DNA from: Marivirga aurantiaca
GTDB lineage: Bacteria; Bacteroidota; Bacteroidia; Cytophagales; Cyclobacteriaceae
NCBI RefSeq assembly: GCF_016679925.1
Contig: NZ_JAEQBW010000002.1
Span: forward strand, 434,001-498,000
DNA: 64,000 bases
Reading direction: 5' to 3'
Under the pieces are notes generated by a model, which was not told where the DNA came from, ran no database searches, and saw only the letters and a list, made by a program, of their open reading frames with translations. Positions 54,495 to 63,293 of the stretch are shown here, one piece after another (within the stretch, counting starts at the first letter, position 1; each line of letters starts with the position of its first letter). The translations under genes were made by a program, and so were the position numbers.

Positions 54495-54546
54495 CAAAAG
54501 GGGGTTAAATGCTTAACATCGTGTTTTCAAATTAATAGTATTCAGA

Positions 54547-55095
54547 ATGAAGATATATACCAAAACAGGAGATAAAGGTAAAACCTCGTTGTTAGGCGGC
54601 TCACGGGTTTCCAAAGCTGACAGAAGGATTGATGCCTATGGAAATGTAGATGAATTAAACTCTTGGATTGGACTGTTGAGGGATCAGCCGGTAAATGGAA
54701 ACAGGTTGTTGTTGCTGATTGAAATTCAGGATCGATTGTTTACAATTGGTTCGCATTTGGCCAATGAGGGAGGGGAAAGGAAATTTGCCATTCCGGAAAT
54801 CACTCATACAGACATTGAACGTTTGGAGAAAGCTATTGATGAGATGAATGAGAAGCTGCCTTCTATGAAAAGCTTTATATTGCCGGGAGGTCATGCTTCT
54901 GTCTCATATACACATATAGCACGAACGGTTTGTAGAAGAGCGGAAAGGGGAGTAGTTGCCCTGGGTGATTCAGAACCTGTTGAGGAAGTGATTGTTATCT
55001 ATCTTAACAGGCTTTCAGACTACTTATTTGTGCTTTCAAGAATGGTCACAAAGGAGTTGAATGCTACTGAAGTGCCCTGGGTTCCTAAAAAATAG
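54547..55095 (+). CDS. ATP:cob(I)alamin adenosyltransferase, PduO type
   Basis: 182 residues. KIYTKTGDKGKTSLLGGSRV at the N-terminus binds ATP; SKADRRIDAYGNVDELNSWI and the helical-bundle motif TVCRRAERGVVALG (Arg pair near residue 127) are family hallmarks; the end is LNRLSDYLFVLSRM. It transfers the adenosyl group of ATP to cob(I)alamin, making coenzyme B12, for example for methylmalonyl-CoA mutase. No other cobalamin gene is adjacent. Confidence 0.95.
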   Translation: MKIYTKTGDKGKTSLLGGSRVSKADRRIDAYGNVDELNSWIGLLRDQPVNGNRLLLLIEIQDRLFTIGSHLANEGGERKFAIPEITHTDIERLEKAIDEMNEKLPSMKSFILPGGHASVSYTHIARTVCRRAERGVVALGDSEPVEEVIVIYLNRLSDYLFVLSRMVTKELNATEVPWVPKK

Positions 55096-55128
55096 TCTTG
55101 GAAATCCCCCCTATTTTCACTATTTTTG
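55096..55128 (+). promoter_or_regulatory. Promoter of ilvE (Bacteroidota -33/-7 type)
   Basis: TCTTG (55096-55100) and TATTTTTG (55121-55128) match the -33 TTG and -7 TAnnTTTG boxes with a spacing of 20 bases, 19 bases before the ATG. This is the best promoter candidate in the window. Confidence 0.6.
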
Positions 55129-55146
55129 TACTTTTAAATTTATCCC

Positions 55147-56217
55147 ATGACAATGCTAGATACTTTAGAAATATCCGTTAAAAAGGTTGAAAAATCCAGA
55201 ATTGAGGAAGTAGATTTCAACAATATCCCTTTCGGAAGAATTTATTCTGATCATATGTTCATTGCCGATTACAAAGATGGTGAATGGACAGATTTGAGAA
55301 TTCAGCCTTACGAGAATCTTTCTTTGGCTCCGGCATCAAGTGTCATACATTACGGGCAATCTGTCTTTGAAGGGTTAAAAGCTTATAAAACCAAGAGCGG
55401 GCAAACTACTATTTTCAGGCCAATGGCTAATGCCAGCAGATTAAATAAGTCTGCAGAGCGTATGTGTATTCCTGAAGTACCTGAGGAGTTGTTTATGCAG
55501 GCCCTGGAAAAGTTATTAAAAATAGATAGCGCTTGGATTCCTAACCAGAATGGCAATTCTTTATACATCAGGCCTTTTATTTTTGCAATGGATGATTATA
55601 TAGGCATAAAGCCATCTGATACTTATCGATTTATGATTATTACCTGTCCTGTTGGTTCTTATTACAGTGAGCCGGTAAAAGTAAAAATTGAATCTGTTTA
55701 CACGCGTGCAGCAAAAGGAGGTACAGGCTTTGCCAAGGCAGCAGGTAATTATGCAGGAGCTTTATATCCTGCTCGTTTAGCTCAGAAACAAGGATATCAT
55801 CAATTACTATGGACTGATGCGAAACAGCATAAGTACATTGAAGAATCCGGTACAATGAATATCATGTTTGTTATCAATGACACCTTAATTACGCCTGAAA
55901 TAGGCTCTACTATTTTAAATGGAATAACAAGAAATTCTGTTGTTACCTTAGCACGTGACTGGGGTATGCAAGTAGAAGAAAGAAAGGTTTCTGTTGATGA
56001 AATCATTCAGGCAGCTAAAGATGGTACCTTGCAAGAAGCATTTGGGGCGGGAACAGCCGCTACAATTGCTCATATAAAGCTAATTGGTCACGAGGGAGTT
56101 GATTATACTTTACCGGCTATTGAAGAACGTAAATTCTCGAACAAAGTATTAAAAGCACTGGATGCCATAAAATCAGGTGAATCCGAAGATAAATTCGGCT
56201 GGTTGCATATGGTTTAA
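55147..56217 (+). CDS. ilvE: Branched-chain amino acid aminotransferase
   Basis: 356 residues, class IV fold (BCAT type II length). SVIHYGQSVFEGLKAYKTKS, FRPMANASRLNKSAERMCIP, the PLP-lysine segment GGTGFAKAAGNYAGALYPAR, and the PLP-phosphate loop IEESGTMNIMFV are all present; FGAGTAATI follows. It transfers the amino group between glutamate and branched 2-oxoacids, the last step of Leu/Ile/Val synthesis. The ATG at 55147 is used; an ATG six bases later (MLDTLEIS) is possible. No ilv/leu genes are adjacent. Confidence 0.96.
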   Translation: MTMLDTLEISVKKVEKSRIEEVDFNNIPFGRIYSDHMFIADYKDGEWTDLRIQPYENLSLAPASSVIHYGQSVFEGLKAYKTKSGQTTIFRPMANASRLNKSAERMCIPEVPEELFMQALEKLLKIDSAWIPNQNGNSLYIRPFIFAMDDYIGIKPSDTYRFMIITCPVGSYYSEPVKVKIESVYTRAAKGGTGFAKAAGNYAGALYPARLAQKQGYHQLLWTDAKQHKYIEESGTMNIMFVINDTLITPEIGSTILNGITRNSVVTLARDWGMQVEERKVSVDEIIQAAKDGTLQEAFGAGTAATIAHIKLIGHEGVDYTLPAIEERKFSNKVLKALDAIKSGESEDKFGWLHMV

Positions 56218-56240
56218 AAAACTATATCTTATTAAATTTT

Positions 56241-56272
56241 GCCGTATAGACATAGCTCTATACGGCTTTTTT
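56241..56272 (+). terminator. Terminator of ilvE
   Basis: A perfect ten-base stem (GCCGTATAGA with TCTATACGGC) around a six-base loop, followed by six T residues. Confidence 0.93.
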
Positions 56273-56422
56273 ATACAATAATAATCAATGTCGTTTAGTG
56301 AAGACAGTACTCTTCTCCCCTTAGAAGGATGGAAGATTGAGGTATTAATAGAAGCTTAACTAAAAGACATTGTAACAATAATTTTCAATTTTTTTTCACA
56401 ATTAATATAAATCTGTGTCATT

Positions 56423-57521
56423 ATGACTTCTGACCAACTGAAAGATTTAAAGGCTCGTGTTAATGCCTTGAGGGGGTATCTTTGACTACGATACCAAAGT
56501 AGAAGATATTAAAGAATTAGAAATGCTCACAGCCCAGCCGGACTTCTGGAATGATTCCGATGAGGCTGAGGAGACGATGAAGAAAATCCGGGCTATTCGG
56601 GAGTGGACTAAACAGTTCGAGACCCTTAGCGATTTGTATGGTGATGTTGAAACTCTATACGAATTTTACGAGATGGAGGAGGCGACTGAAGCTGAGGTTA
56701 TTAAGGCTTATGAAAAAGCCATGGACAAAGTGGAAGACCTGGAATTGAAGAAAATGCTTTCTTCGGAAGAAGATCAATTTTCTGCCATGCTTCAAATCAA
56801 TCCTGGAGCAGGAGGGACTGAAAGTAACGATTGGGCAGGTATTTTGATGCGTATGTACATCATGTGGGGTGAGTCCAATGGTTATAAAGTAAGAGAGGTT
56901 GATTTCCAGGAAGGAGATGTGGCCGGGGTAAAATCAGTAACTCTGGAATTTGACGGGCCTCAGGCTTATGGTTTCCTGAAATCTGAAAATGGGGTTCATC
57001 GCCTGGTACGTATTTCTCCTTTCGATAGCGGAGGAAGAAGACATACTTCCTTTGCCTCTGTTTATGTATATCCTGTAGTGGATGATACAATTGAGATCAA
57101 TATTCATCCATCGGAAATAGAACTGCACACTTCGCGTTCTGGTGGTGCCGGTGGACAGAATGTGAACAAGGTGGAAACTAAGGTGCAGTTGACTCACAAG
57201 CCAACAGGTATAGTGGTAGTGTGTCAGGCAGGGAGAACTCAACTGGGTAATAGAGAAGAGGCTATGAAAATGCTAAAATCCCAACTTTATCAACGTGAAG
57301 TAGCTAAGAGAAATGAAGAGCGTGATGTAGTAGAGGCAGGAAAGATGAAAATCGACTTTGGATCTCAAATCCGTAATTATGTGCTTCATCCTTATAAGCT
57401 GATAAAGGATGCCCGTACTGGGGTGGAACGTACCGATGTTCAGAATGTACTGGATGGTGATCTGAATGATTTCATCAAAGCATTCCTAATGGGCAAGCAA
57501 GTAAATAAACAGGAAGATTAA
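56423..57521 (+). CDS. prfB: Peptide chain release factor 2, programmed +1 frameshift
   Basis: The gene starts at ATG 56423 ([20 protein letters not shown]) and meets an in-frame TGA at 56483. Shifting +1 after CTT (56480-56482), i.e. skipping the T at 56483, continues [15 protein letters not shown] to the stop at 57521, giving 365 residues, the normal RF2 length. The shift site AGGGGG-TAT-CTT-TGA-C is the classical autoregulatory RF2 site: low RF2 slows termination at UGA and favours the shift. Release-factor motifs are present: the SPF tripeptide ([10 protein letters not shown]) for stop-codon reading and GGQ ([15 protein letters not shown]) for hydrolysis. A strong terminator follows. Confidence 0.97.
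56471..56486 (+). promoter_or_regulatory. prfB: RF2 frameshift-stimulating site
   Basis: AGGGGGTATCTTTGAC: an internal Shine-Dalgarno element three bases before the CTT slippery codon, then TGA with the C context. Same as the well-known E. coli site. Confidence 0.97.
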
Positions 57522-57528
57522 ATTTTAG

Positions 57529-57553
57529 AAAGGGTGCTTCGGTGCCCTTTTTT
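57529..57553 (+). terminator. Terminator of prfB
   Basis: GGGTGC pairs with GTGCCC around a stable C(TTCG)G loop, followed by six T residues, eight bases after the stop. Confidence 0.92.
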
Positions 57554-57715
57554 GTTATTTAATTAAGGCACTAACTCAATAAAAGCAAAACACTTTTTCA
57601 AAGGGATTGGCAAAAATTTCCAAATTTCAAGGGATTGGGCCATTCGAATGTTGGCGCATTTCATCGTAAATAAGCAAATATCAAATTCGGAAAGTTTAAG
57701 ATTTAAATCAACAGC

Positions 57716-59629
57716 CTATTTTCTTAACAACAGTTTTGAAGTCTGGACATTGCCATTATTTAAAATACGAACCAGGTATAATCCATTCTTTAAATTACTT
57801 ATATCAATAGGTTCATTTCTGTTGTTTTTTGATAATATATCCAGATGAATTCTCCCATCTGAACCAAAGATAGTTAACTGATCGAATGCCTGGTCTACAA
57901 ATAATTGTCCCCGGTTAGGGTTGGGGTAAATGCGGGCAATGGGGAATTCGGTAGGCTTTTTATTGGAAACCACATCACTTATATCATCAAAGACAGGCCG
58001 GATCATTATACTGCCTTCCAACAGGGTGTTGGGTTCCCATGAACCGCTCTGGTTATAAAATAAATCGGTTGCACTGTTAGAGTTTTTGTCAAACCCCACT
58101 GAAATAACATCATCATTCTCCTCTCTATAGCCAATGTATATTTGACCTCCTATAAACAAAGGTTGCTCAAATTCAAATCGCTGAAAATTGTTGATTCCCT
58201 GTGCTTCATTTACCAATACATTTTGTGCTAGCTTTATATCGTTGGGATCATTTGTCAGCTGGGTCCACACCAATAATGTTATGTTTCTGGTGCCAACATT
58301 CTGTGCAGAATTGGGAATGTACATATCAATCGCTGTCATGTAATGCTCTCCTAAGATGTTAAACTCCTGGGCTAGTTGATAATTTTTGGAGTTTAATCGA
58401 ATACTGGATTCAGCAGTTCCATCATCTTGCGCATAAAAGTTGTGCAAAGGGTAAACAATGGAAATGGTATCATTGGCCCTAAAGCTTAGGTTTGGGTAGT
58501 ATTCCTTAACGCCATTAATGGTTTCAAAAAACAAGCTGTCATTGGTTCCCAGGTTTAAACTTAATTTCAAATAAACCGAATCTTCAGTTTCTGCTTCTTG
58601 TAATAGGTGATCAATTAATTTTTGTGGTTGTCTGCTTTGAGCGGTAAAAAGTGCAGTGTCCTGGTTTTGTGTCAGAAAATTACCGTTGATTTGGAGTGAA
58701 TCAATAATGAAAACAGGTTTTAAACTATCAGTTAAAGTACCAAAAATTTCAGTACCGAATAGTGGGTTATTTGCATTTCCTGCCCAAAGGTTATTATAGA
58801 TAAAATTGGTTTCCTGAAGGTTGTCAAGAAGCCAGTCCTCATTTAAATGGCTTAGGGGAATGGCATAATAATCGCCCAATATACTTTGGGGTGCTTTGGC
58901 AAATGTTCTGTCCTCGTATGAGTCATAGGCATGGTTTTGTGTATTTACAGGAGTATTTCCTTCATTCAAGTAGATATAATCTACATTGAATACATCAAAG
59001 TCTCCAGCCAGATTACTTAGTAGTTCAAACTTAAACTGAAAGCCACTATGTAAAAACCGTTCTTCATTCACAGCTACAAAAACTTGCTGAAATAAAGTGG
59101 GAGAGGAAAGCCCTTGTCCTCCTTGTTTAAATACTCTTTCCCATTGATTGTCAGAGTTTCTGAAACTTAATAAAAGCGAATCCTGAGAGTCGGGGGCTTG
59201 TTCCCCATGTTTTTCTTGCCAGAAAAAACTTAAGTAAACATTACTGGTTTCACTATAGGAGGATAAGTCAATAGGCATTGATATTAAACTATCGCCTATT
59301 CCCCTTGCCTGTGAATTAGTGGAGTAAGCGGTTCCATTGCCATCGTACCCATCAAAAGTGGCCACATTGAAAGAGGGAGGTAAGTAAGCCTGGGTATTAT
59401 TAACAAAGATATCCAATCCATATTGCCACAAGGAAGTGTCCACTGTGTTTACACTGCTTGAGAAATCATCCCAGAAGGGGAGGTTCAGTGTATCAGTAAC
59501 AACAGATTTTCTTTGAGTAGATTTATCTACTTGTTGCAAATGCCCTATTGGATGTTCACTAATCTGTGCTACTAATGCCCCTGTTTGCCAAAGTAAAAGA
59601 ATGGTAAAAAAAAATATTTTATGGGCCAT
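57716..59629 (-). CDS. T9SS type A cargo protein of unknown function
   Basis: 637 residues. Signal peptide (MAHKIFFFTILLLWQTGALV), then DTLNLPFWDDFSSSVNTVDT and beta-sandwich-rich sequence (VYLSFFWQEKHGEQAPDSQD, QFKFELLSNLAGDFDVFNVD), typical of MAM/jelly-roll-like surface proteins. The type A sorting domain ends the chain (IARIYPNPNRGQLFVDQAFD, ISNLKNGLYLVRILNNGNVQ). It should be exported by T9SS. It lies 11 bases after the PASTA protein gene and is probably in the same operon as ddl. Enzymatic function not seen. Confidence 0.87.
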   Translation of the reverse strand: MAHKIFFFTILLLWQTGALVAQISEHPIGHLQQVDKSTQRKSVVTDTLNLPFWDDFSSSVNTVDTSLWQYGLDIFVNNTQAYLPPSFNVATFDGYDGNGTAYSTNSQARGIGDSLISMPIDLSSYSETSNVYLSFFWQEKHGEQAPDSQDSLLLSFRNSDNQWERVFKQGGQGLSSPTLFQQVFVAVNEERFLHSGFQFKFELLSNLAGDFDVFNVDYIYLNEGNTPVNTQNHAYDSYEDRTFAKAPQSILGDYYAIPLSHLNEDWLLDNLQETNFIYNNLWAGNANNPLFGTEIFGTLTDSLKPVFIIDSLQINGNFLTQNQDTALFTAQSRQPQKLIDHLLQEAETEDSVYLKLSLNLGTNDSLFFETINGVKEYYPNLSFRANDTISIVYPLHNFYAQDDGTAESSIRLNSKNYQLAQEFNILGEHYMTAIDMYIPNSAQNVGTRNITLLVWTQLTNDPNDIKLAQNVLVNEAQGINNFQRFEFEQPLFIGGQIYIGYREENDDVISVGFDKNSNSATDLFYNQSGSWEPNTLLEGSIMIRPVFDDISDVVSNKKPTEFPIARIYPNPNRGQLFVDQAFDQLTIFGSDGRIHLDILSKNNRNEPIDISNLKNGLYLVRILNNGNVQTSKLLLRK

Positions 59630-59640
59630 GTATTGCTTTC

Positions 59641-60429
59641 TTATTGTTCTTCCGGTACTATTAAATCATCTTCTGTTTTGGATGCTACCACCCAAATATC
59701 TACTCTTCCTCCTGTGCGCACTGATTCTCCCGCTTCAGGATATTGCTGGATCACAAGGCCTGCGGCTTTATCTTCTACTTGTTTTTTATTTACCGTGCCT
59801 AACCTTAAGCCATTTCCTTTAATAATAAATTCAGCTTCTTCCTGCATGCTTTCACTTAAGTCAGGCATTGAAAATGGTCTTCCCAAGCCATTCCCAATCA
59901 CTAAATCTATTACTGAACCTTTAGGAATTTCGGTGCCGGCTTCAATTATTTTGCCATCTATTTGTTGTTTTAATACCGCATTTTGGAATTCATGGGGTTC
60001 ATATATAATCTCTCCTAATTTTAAATCGTAGCTTTCCAGCACCATTTGTGCATTTTTTAAAGAGCCATCTACTAATTTTGGCATTTTAATCTTAGGAGGA
60101 TTTTTGGCGTTGATAGAAATATAAATTTTACGGTTTTCTTTTACCTTATCCCCGGGTTTAGGTGTTTGCGATAACACAGTAAATGCCGGGTACTGGGCAG
60201 AAAATCCTGAATCTGGTGTTACTTCATACCGGAGGTCTCTTTTCAAGAGAAATTCATTCAGCTCTTCTAACTGTAATCCTGTTAAATCAGGTACAGTAAT
60301 GCTTTCTCCATGGTTGGTTTTAACAGGCAGATAGATATAAAAAAAAGTGGTAATAAGAATGATGCCTAAGCCTATAATAATTCCGATATGAATTAATAAA
60401 CTTTTAAGTGAGTTATTTTTAATCTTCAT
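59641..60429 (-). CDS. Membrane-anchored PASTA-domain protein
   Basis: 262 residues. One membrane helix at about residues 12-34 (LIHIGIIIGLGIILITTFFY), then three PASTA-like units: VPDLTGLQLEELNEFLLKRD, MPKLVDGSLKNAQMVLESYD and MPDLSESMQEEAEFIIKGNG, each followed by a Gly/Pro turn and a 'P.aG..v' strand (PKPGDKVKENRKIYIS, PEAGESVRTGGRVDIWV). PASTA domains bind cell-wall precursors and beta-lactams in kinases and PBPs; here there is no kinase or PBP domain. It overlaps the Ddl gene by 11 bases; the same Ddl-PASTA order is common in Bacteroidota. Confidence 0.9.
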   Translation of the reverse strand: MKIKNNSLKSLLIHIGIIIGLGIILITTFFYIYLPVKTNHGESITVPDLTGLQLEELNEFLLKRDLRYEVTPDSGFSAQYPAFTVLSQTPKPGDKVKENRKIYISINAKNPPKIKMPKLVDGSLKNAQMVLESYDLKLGEIIYEPHEFQNAVLKQQIDGKIIEAGTEIPKGSVIDLVIGNGLGRPFSMPDLSESMQEEAEFIIKGNGLRLGTVNKKQVEDKAAGLVIQQYPEAGESVRTGGRVDIWVVASKTEDDLIVPEEQ

Positions 60430-63112
60430 GTTTTACAGATAATTTTTTGGTCCTTTCCATACCAAACTCTAATATTTCGTTAATAAAATCATAGGGTTTA
60501 TACCCATTAATGGCTGTCTGATGAAATATACAGGTGGCCGGAGTCATTCCTGGCAGGGAATTTACCTCAATAATAATGGTTTCCACTTTTAAATCATTAT
60601 AAATTCTTACAAAAGCGTCTATTCTTGCATACCCTTCAATGGAAAGAATTTCTGCTGTCTTCCTTAAACTTGCTTTCACTTGTTCCGCTATCTGCTTGTA
60701 CTCAGAAGTATTTTTTGTATACCTGGCGGGAGTAATATTTTGTCCTTCCCCGGCCAGGAATTTTTCTTCCAGGCTTAACACTTCCCCACTAGCCAACGCT
60801 TCGGAGGGCTCAAATATTTCATAATTAATGTTTCCTGACTGATCATAGTGTGTCAGCAAACCTCCTGTGATTTCAAGAAAGTACTGAGCTCCTTTCTTTT
60901 CAATTAATTCCTCTAAAAGGAAAAATGATTTTTGAGGGAATTCTTCATTGCGTTTCAGTTGAAGTACATTGGCTAAGTCTTCAATAAATTGTGGTTCCGG
61001 CCTGAACATCATTCCTGCAAAAGCTTCGAGTTCCTTTCTGTTTTTGATTTTCTTAACAGCGGAACTACATCCATCATCGGCAGGTTTGGCTATCAGTGGA
61101 TATTTTAACTGCTTTTCAATACTTTCTAATGTTGAATCTTTTTCTTTTATCCATTCTTCTTCATATACCAGGCGGTGGTCAGCCACTAAAATTCCATGGT
61201 CCCGTAGTTTTTTATTAGTATCAAATTTATTGATAGTTACCTGAGAACTTTCAACACCTGAACCATTATAAGGGATATTTAATTTTTCCAGTTCCTGTTG
61301 CACAGCACCATCTTCCCCAGGCCGTCCATGAAGGGCAATAAATGCCACATCAATTAAATCAGTTAAATTATGATAGGCTATTTTTTGGAAGGAGGTAATG
61401 GAATGAGCTACATATTTTTCAGTAATGTTTTGACATTCAAATTTTATTTGCTCTATGATAGGGTGTGAGTGGTAATTACTCAGTTTCTCTTTAATATCAT
61501 CGGCATTGTCCTTCAACATAATATTAATAGGTAAAACATAAAGCTCATGTTTTGTTTCATCACCTGTTAGGAAGATAGGAATAGGAAAATATTTTTCTGA
61601 AGAGGAAAGTTTTTCGAATATATTTCGTCCGCTTTCAACAGAAATATGTCTTTCCGTTGAAAAGCCTCCCATAATAATTCCCACATTGATTTTTTTCTTC
61701 TCCTGTGTTTTCAGAGCTGATAGCCCATCATCCAATCGATTAATCATCTTTTGGATGGCAATATGATTCTTCCCTGTTTTTAATCTTTCAGCCAGCGAAG
61801 TACGGATAATGTAACTTAAAAATTGGGATGGATTAAGCCCTATTTCTGCGGCCTGGTGAAAAAAGAAAGAAGAAGGCAACATGCCTGAAGTAGTATTGGG
61901 ATCATTGAGGTAAATCTCACCATCTTTTCCAATGAATCCATCAATTCTGGCATATACATTGATTTGCAATGCCTTAAAAAGCCTGGAACATGATTTCCTG
62001 ATATCTTCTATTACATCTAAATCTTCATTGATAGGGGTGATTTTTCTGCTGATACCCGGAAGATATTTTGATCGGTAATCAAATACATCCTTACCTTTTC
62101 TTATTTCTGTTGGAGGCAAGGCTATGGGGTTGCCGTCTTCATCCTGAATGACAATACAGGAAAATTCCTTTCCTTCTATAAATGATTCAATTAACAATTC
62201 ATTTTCTGTTTGCAAAGACTGCAGCTGGATTTTCCCTTGATGGTTGGATGTGTTTCTATCCAAAAATTCTATGAGTGCATCAGGAGTGTAGATCAGCTCC
62301 TTGCCTACCTGAACCGGTAAGCCAACGCCTTCCCTTATATCTACCAATCGGGCGATGAATTTAATTTTATCATTTTCATTCAACGCCTGCCATTCTTCAG
62401 AAACAATTTCCTGAATAAAGAAACTTTTTTGTATTAATTGATGGAATTGTTCAACATCATCATCATCATTAAGGATACTGACTCCTATGGACGAACCCTG
62501 ATGAGGGGATTTAATGACCATTGGGAGTCCAATATGTGATTTTAAAGTAGTGTAAATTTCTTCTTTTTTATAGTTATCCCATTCATTCCTGCTGAGAGTA
62601 CGACTTTTAGGTACTGCAAAACCTGACTGGCTGATCAGTTGCTTTTGGGCAATTTTATTGATCCCAATGGCAGATGGTAAAATACCTGCTCCACTATAGG
62701 GGATTCCATACCATTCCAGAATTCCTTGAATGTTACCATCTTCCCCATATGGCCCATGTAAGGCCAGAAAAGCGAAGTCGATGTATTTAGATAACTGATC
62801 CGGACTGATTTTTTTACCGACTTGTGAAATTAGATTTTCCCAATCGGTCTCATTAAGCTGTGATAAAGATTCTGCATAAACCTGAATGGGATACTTTGAG
62901 GATGGCATATAATCTACCGGAGGGTAGAAATCCCTAATGGTGCCTTTATATATAAATTGCCAATCGAGCAGAATAAAATGGCCAACACTATCTATAAAGA
63001 TAGGAACCGCCTCAAAAATGGATTTATTTAGGTTATCATAAACCGTTCTGCCACCTGCAAAGGAAATTTCCCGCTCTCTTGATTGGCCACCAAAAAATAT
63101 ACCTATTCTCAT
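60419..63112 (-). CDS. ddl: Tandem D-alanine--D-alanine ligase (two ATP-grasp ligase units in one chain)
   Basis: 897 residues, more than twice the usual ~320-360. The first unit begins MRIGIFFGGQSREREISFAG and the second, near residue 473, KINVGIIMGGFSTERHISVE. Each has HGxxGEDG (HGPYGEDG; HGRPGEDG), an ATP-grasp phosphate loop (KSPHQGSSIGVS; KPADDGCSSAVKKI) and a C-terminal metal loop. The second unit keeps the canonical EVNSLPGMTPAT; the first has NDPNTTSGMLPSS, with Asp for the metal-binding Glu and Ser for Pro. It makes the D-Ala-D-Ala dipeptide of peptidoglycan; the first unit may be regulatory or have altered specificity. The gene overlaps the PASTA gene and heads the cluster. Confidence 0.9.
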   Translation of the reverse strand: MRIGIFFGGQSREREISFAGGRTVYDNLNKSIFEAVPIFIDSVGHFILLDWQFIYKGTIRDFYPPVDYMPSSKYPIQVYAESLSQLNETDWENLISQVGKKISPDQLSKYIDFAFLALHGPYGEDGNIQGILEWYGIPYSGAGILPSAIGINKIAQKQLISQSGFAVPKSRTLSRNEWDNYKKEEIYTTLKSHIGLPMVIKSPHQGSSIGVSILNDDDDVEQFHQLIQKSFFIQEIVSEEWQALNENDKIKFIARLVDIREGVGLPVQVGKELIYTPDALIEFLDRNTSNHQGKIQLQSLQTENELLIESFIEGKEFSCIVIQDEDGNPIALPPTEIRKGKDVFDYRSKYLPGISRKITPINEDLDVIEDIRKSCSRLFKALQINVYARIDGFIGKDGEIYLNDPNTTSGMLPSSFFFHQAAEIGLNPSQFLSYIIRTSLAERLKTGKNHIAIQKMINRLDDGLSALKTQEKKKINVGIIMGGFSTERHISVESGRNIFEKLSSSEKYFPIPIFLTGDETKHELYVLPINIMLKDNADDIKEKLSNYHSHPIIEQIKFECQNITEKYVAHSITSFQKIAYHNLTDLIDVAFIALHGRPGEDGAVQQELEKLNIPYNGSGVESSQVTINKFDTNKKLRDHGILVADHRLVYEEEWIKEKDSTLESIEKQLKYPLIAKPADDGCSSAVKKIKNRKELEAFAGMMFRPEPQFIEDLANVLQLKRNEEFPQKSFFLLEELIEKKGAQYFLEITGGLLTHYDQSGNINYEIFEPSEALASGEVLSLEEKFLAGEGQNITPARYTKNTSEYKQIAEQVKASLRKTAEILSIEGYARIDAFVRIYNDLKVETIIIEVNSLPGMTPATCIFHQTAINGYKPYDFINEILEFGMERTKKLSVKHED

Positions 63113-63293
63113 TTAATTTTTGTTGTTGTCGTAAAAATAGCGTTCGAAAAACTAAATTACTTTAATACTATGGATTTTGAGTGTTCAATAATAAACAAAC
63201 TACACAAAAGTAAAGGTTATTCAGAAATTATCATTGTATTCACAGAGATGTAATCCAATTATTGTTCTTTTAATTCAGACAATGGTCAATACT

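Noticed and set aside
54360-54546. Cobalamin riboswitch before the adenosyltransferase gene
   Set aside because: Only a small AGCC-ACA-GGCT hairpin exists; the B12 box and core helices are absent.
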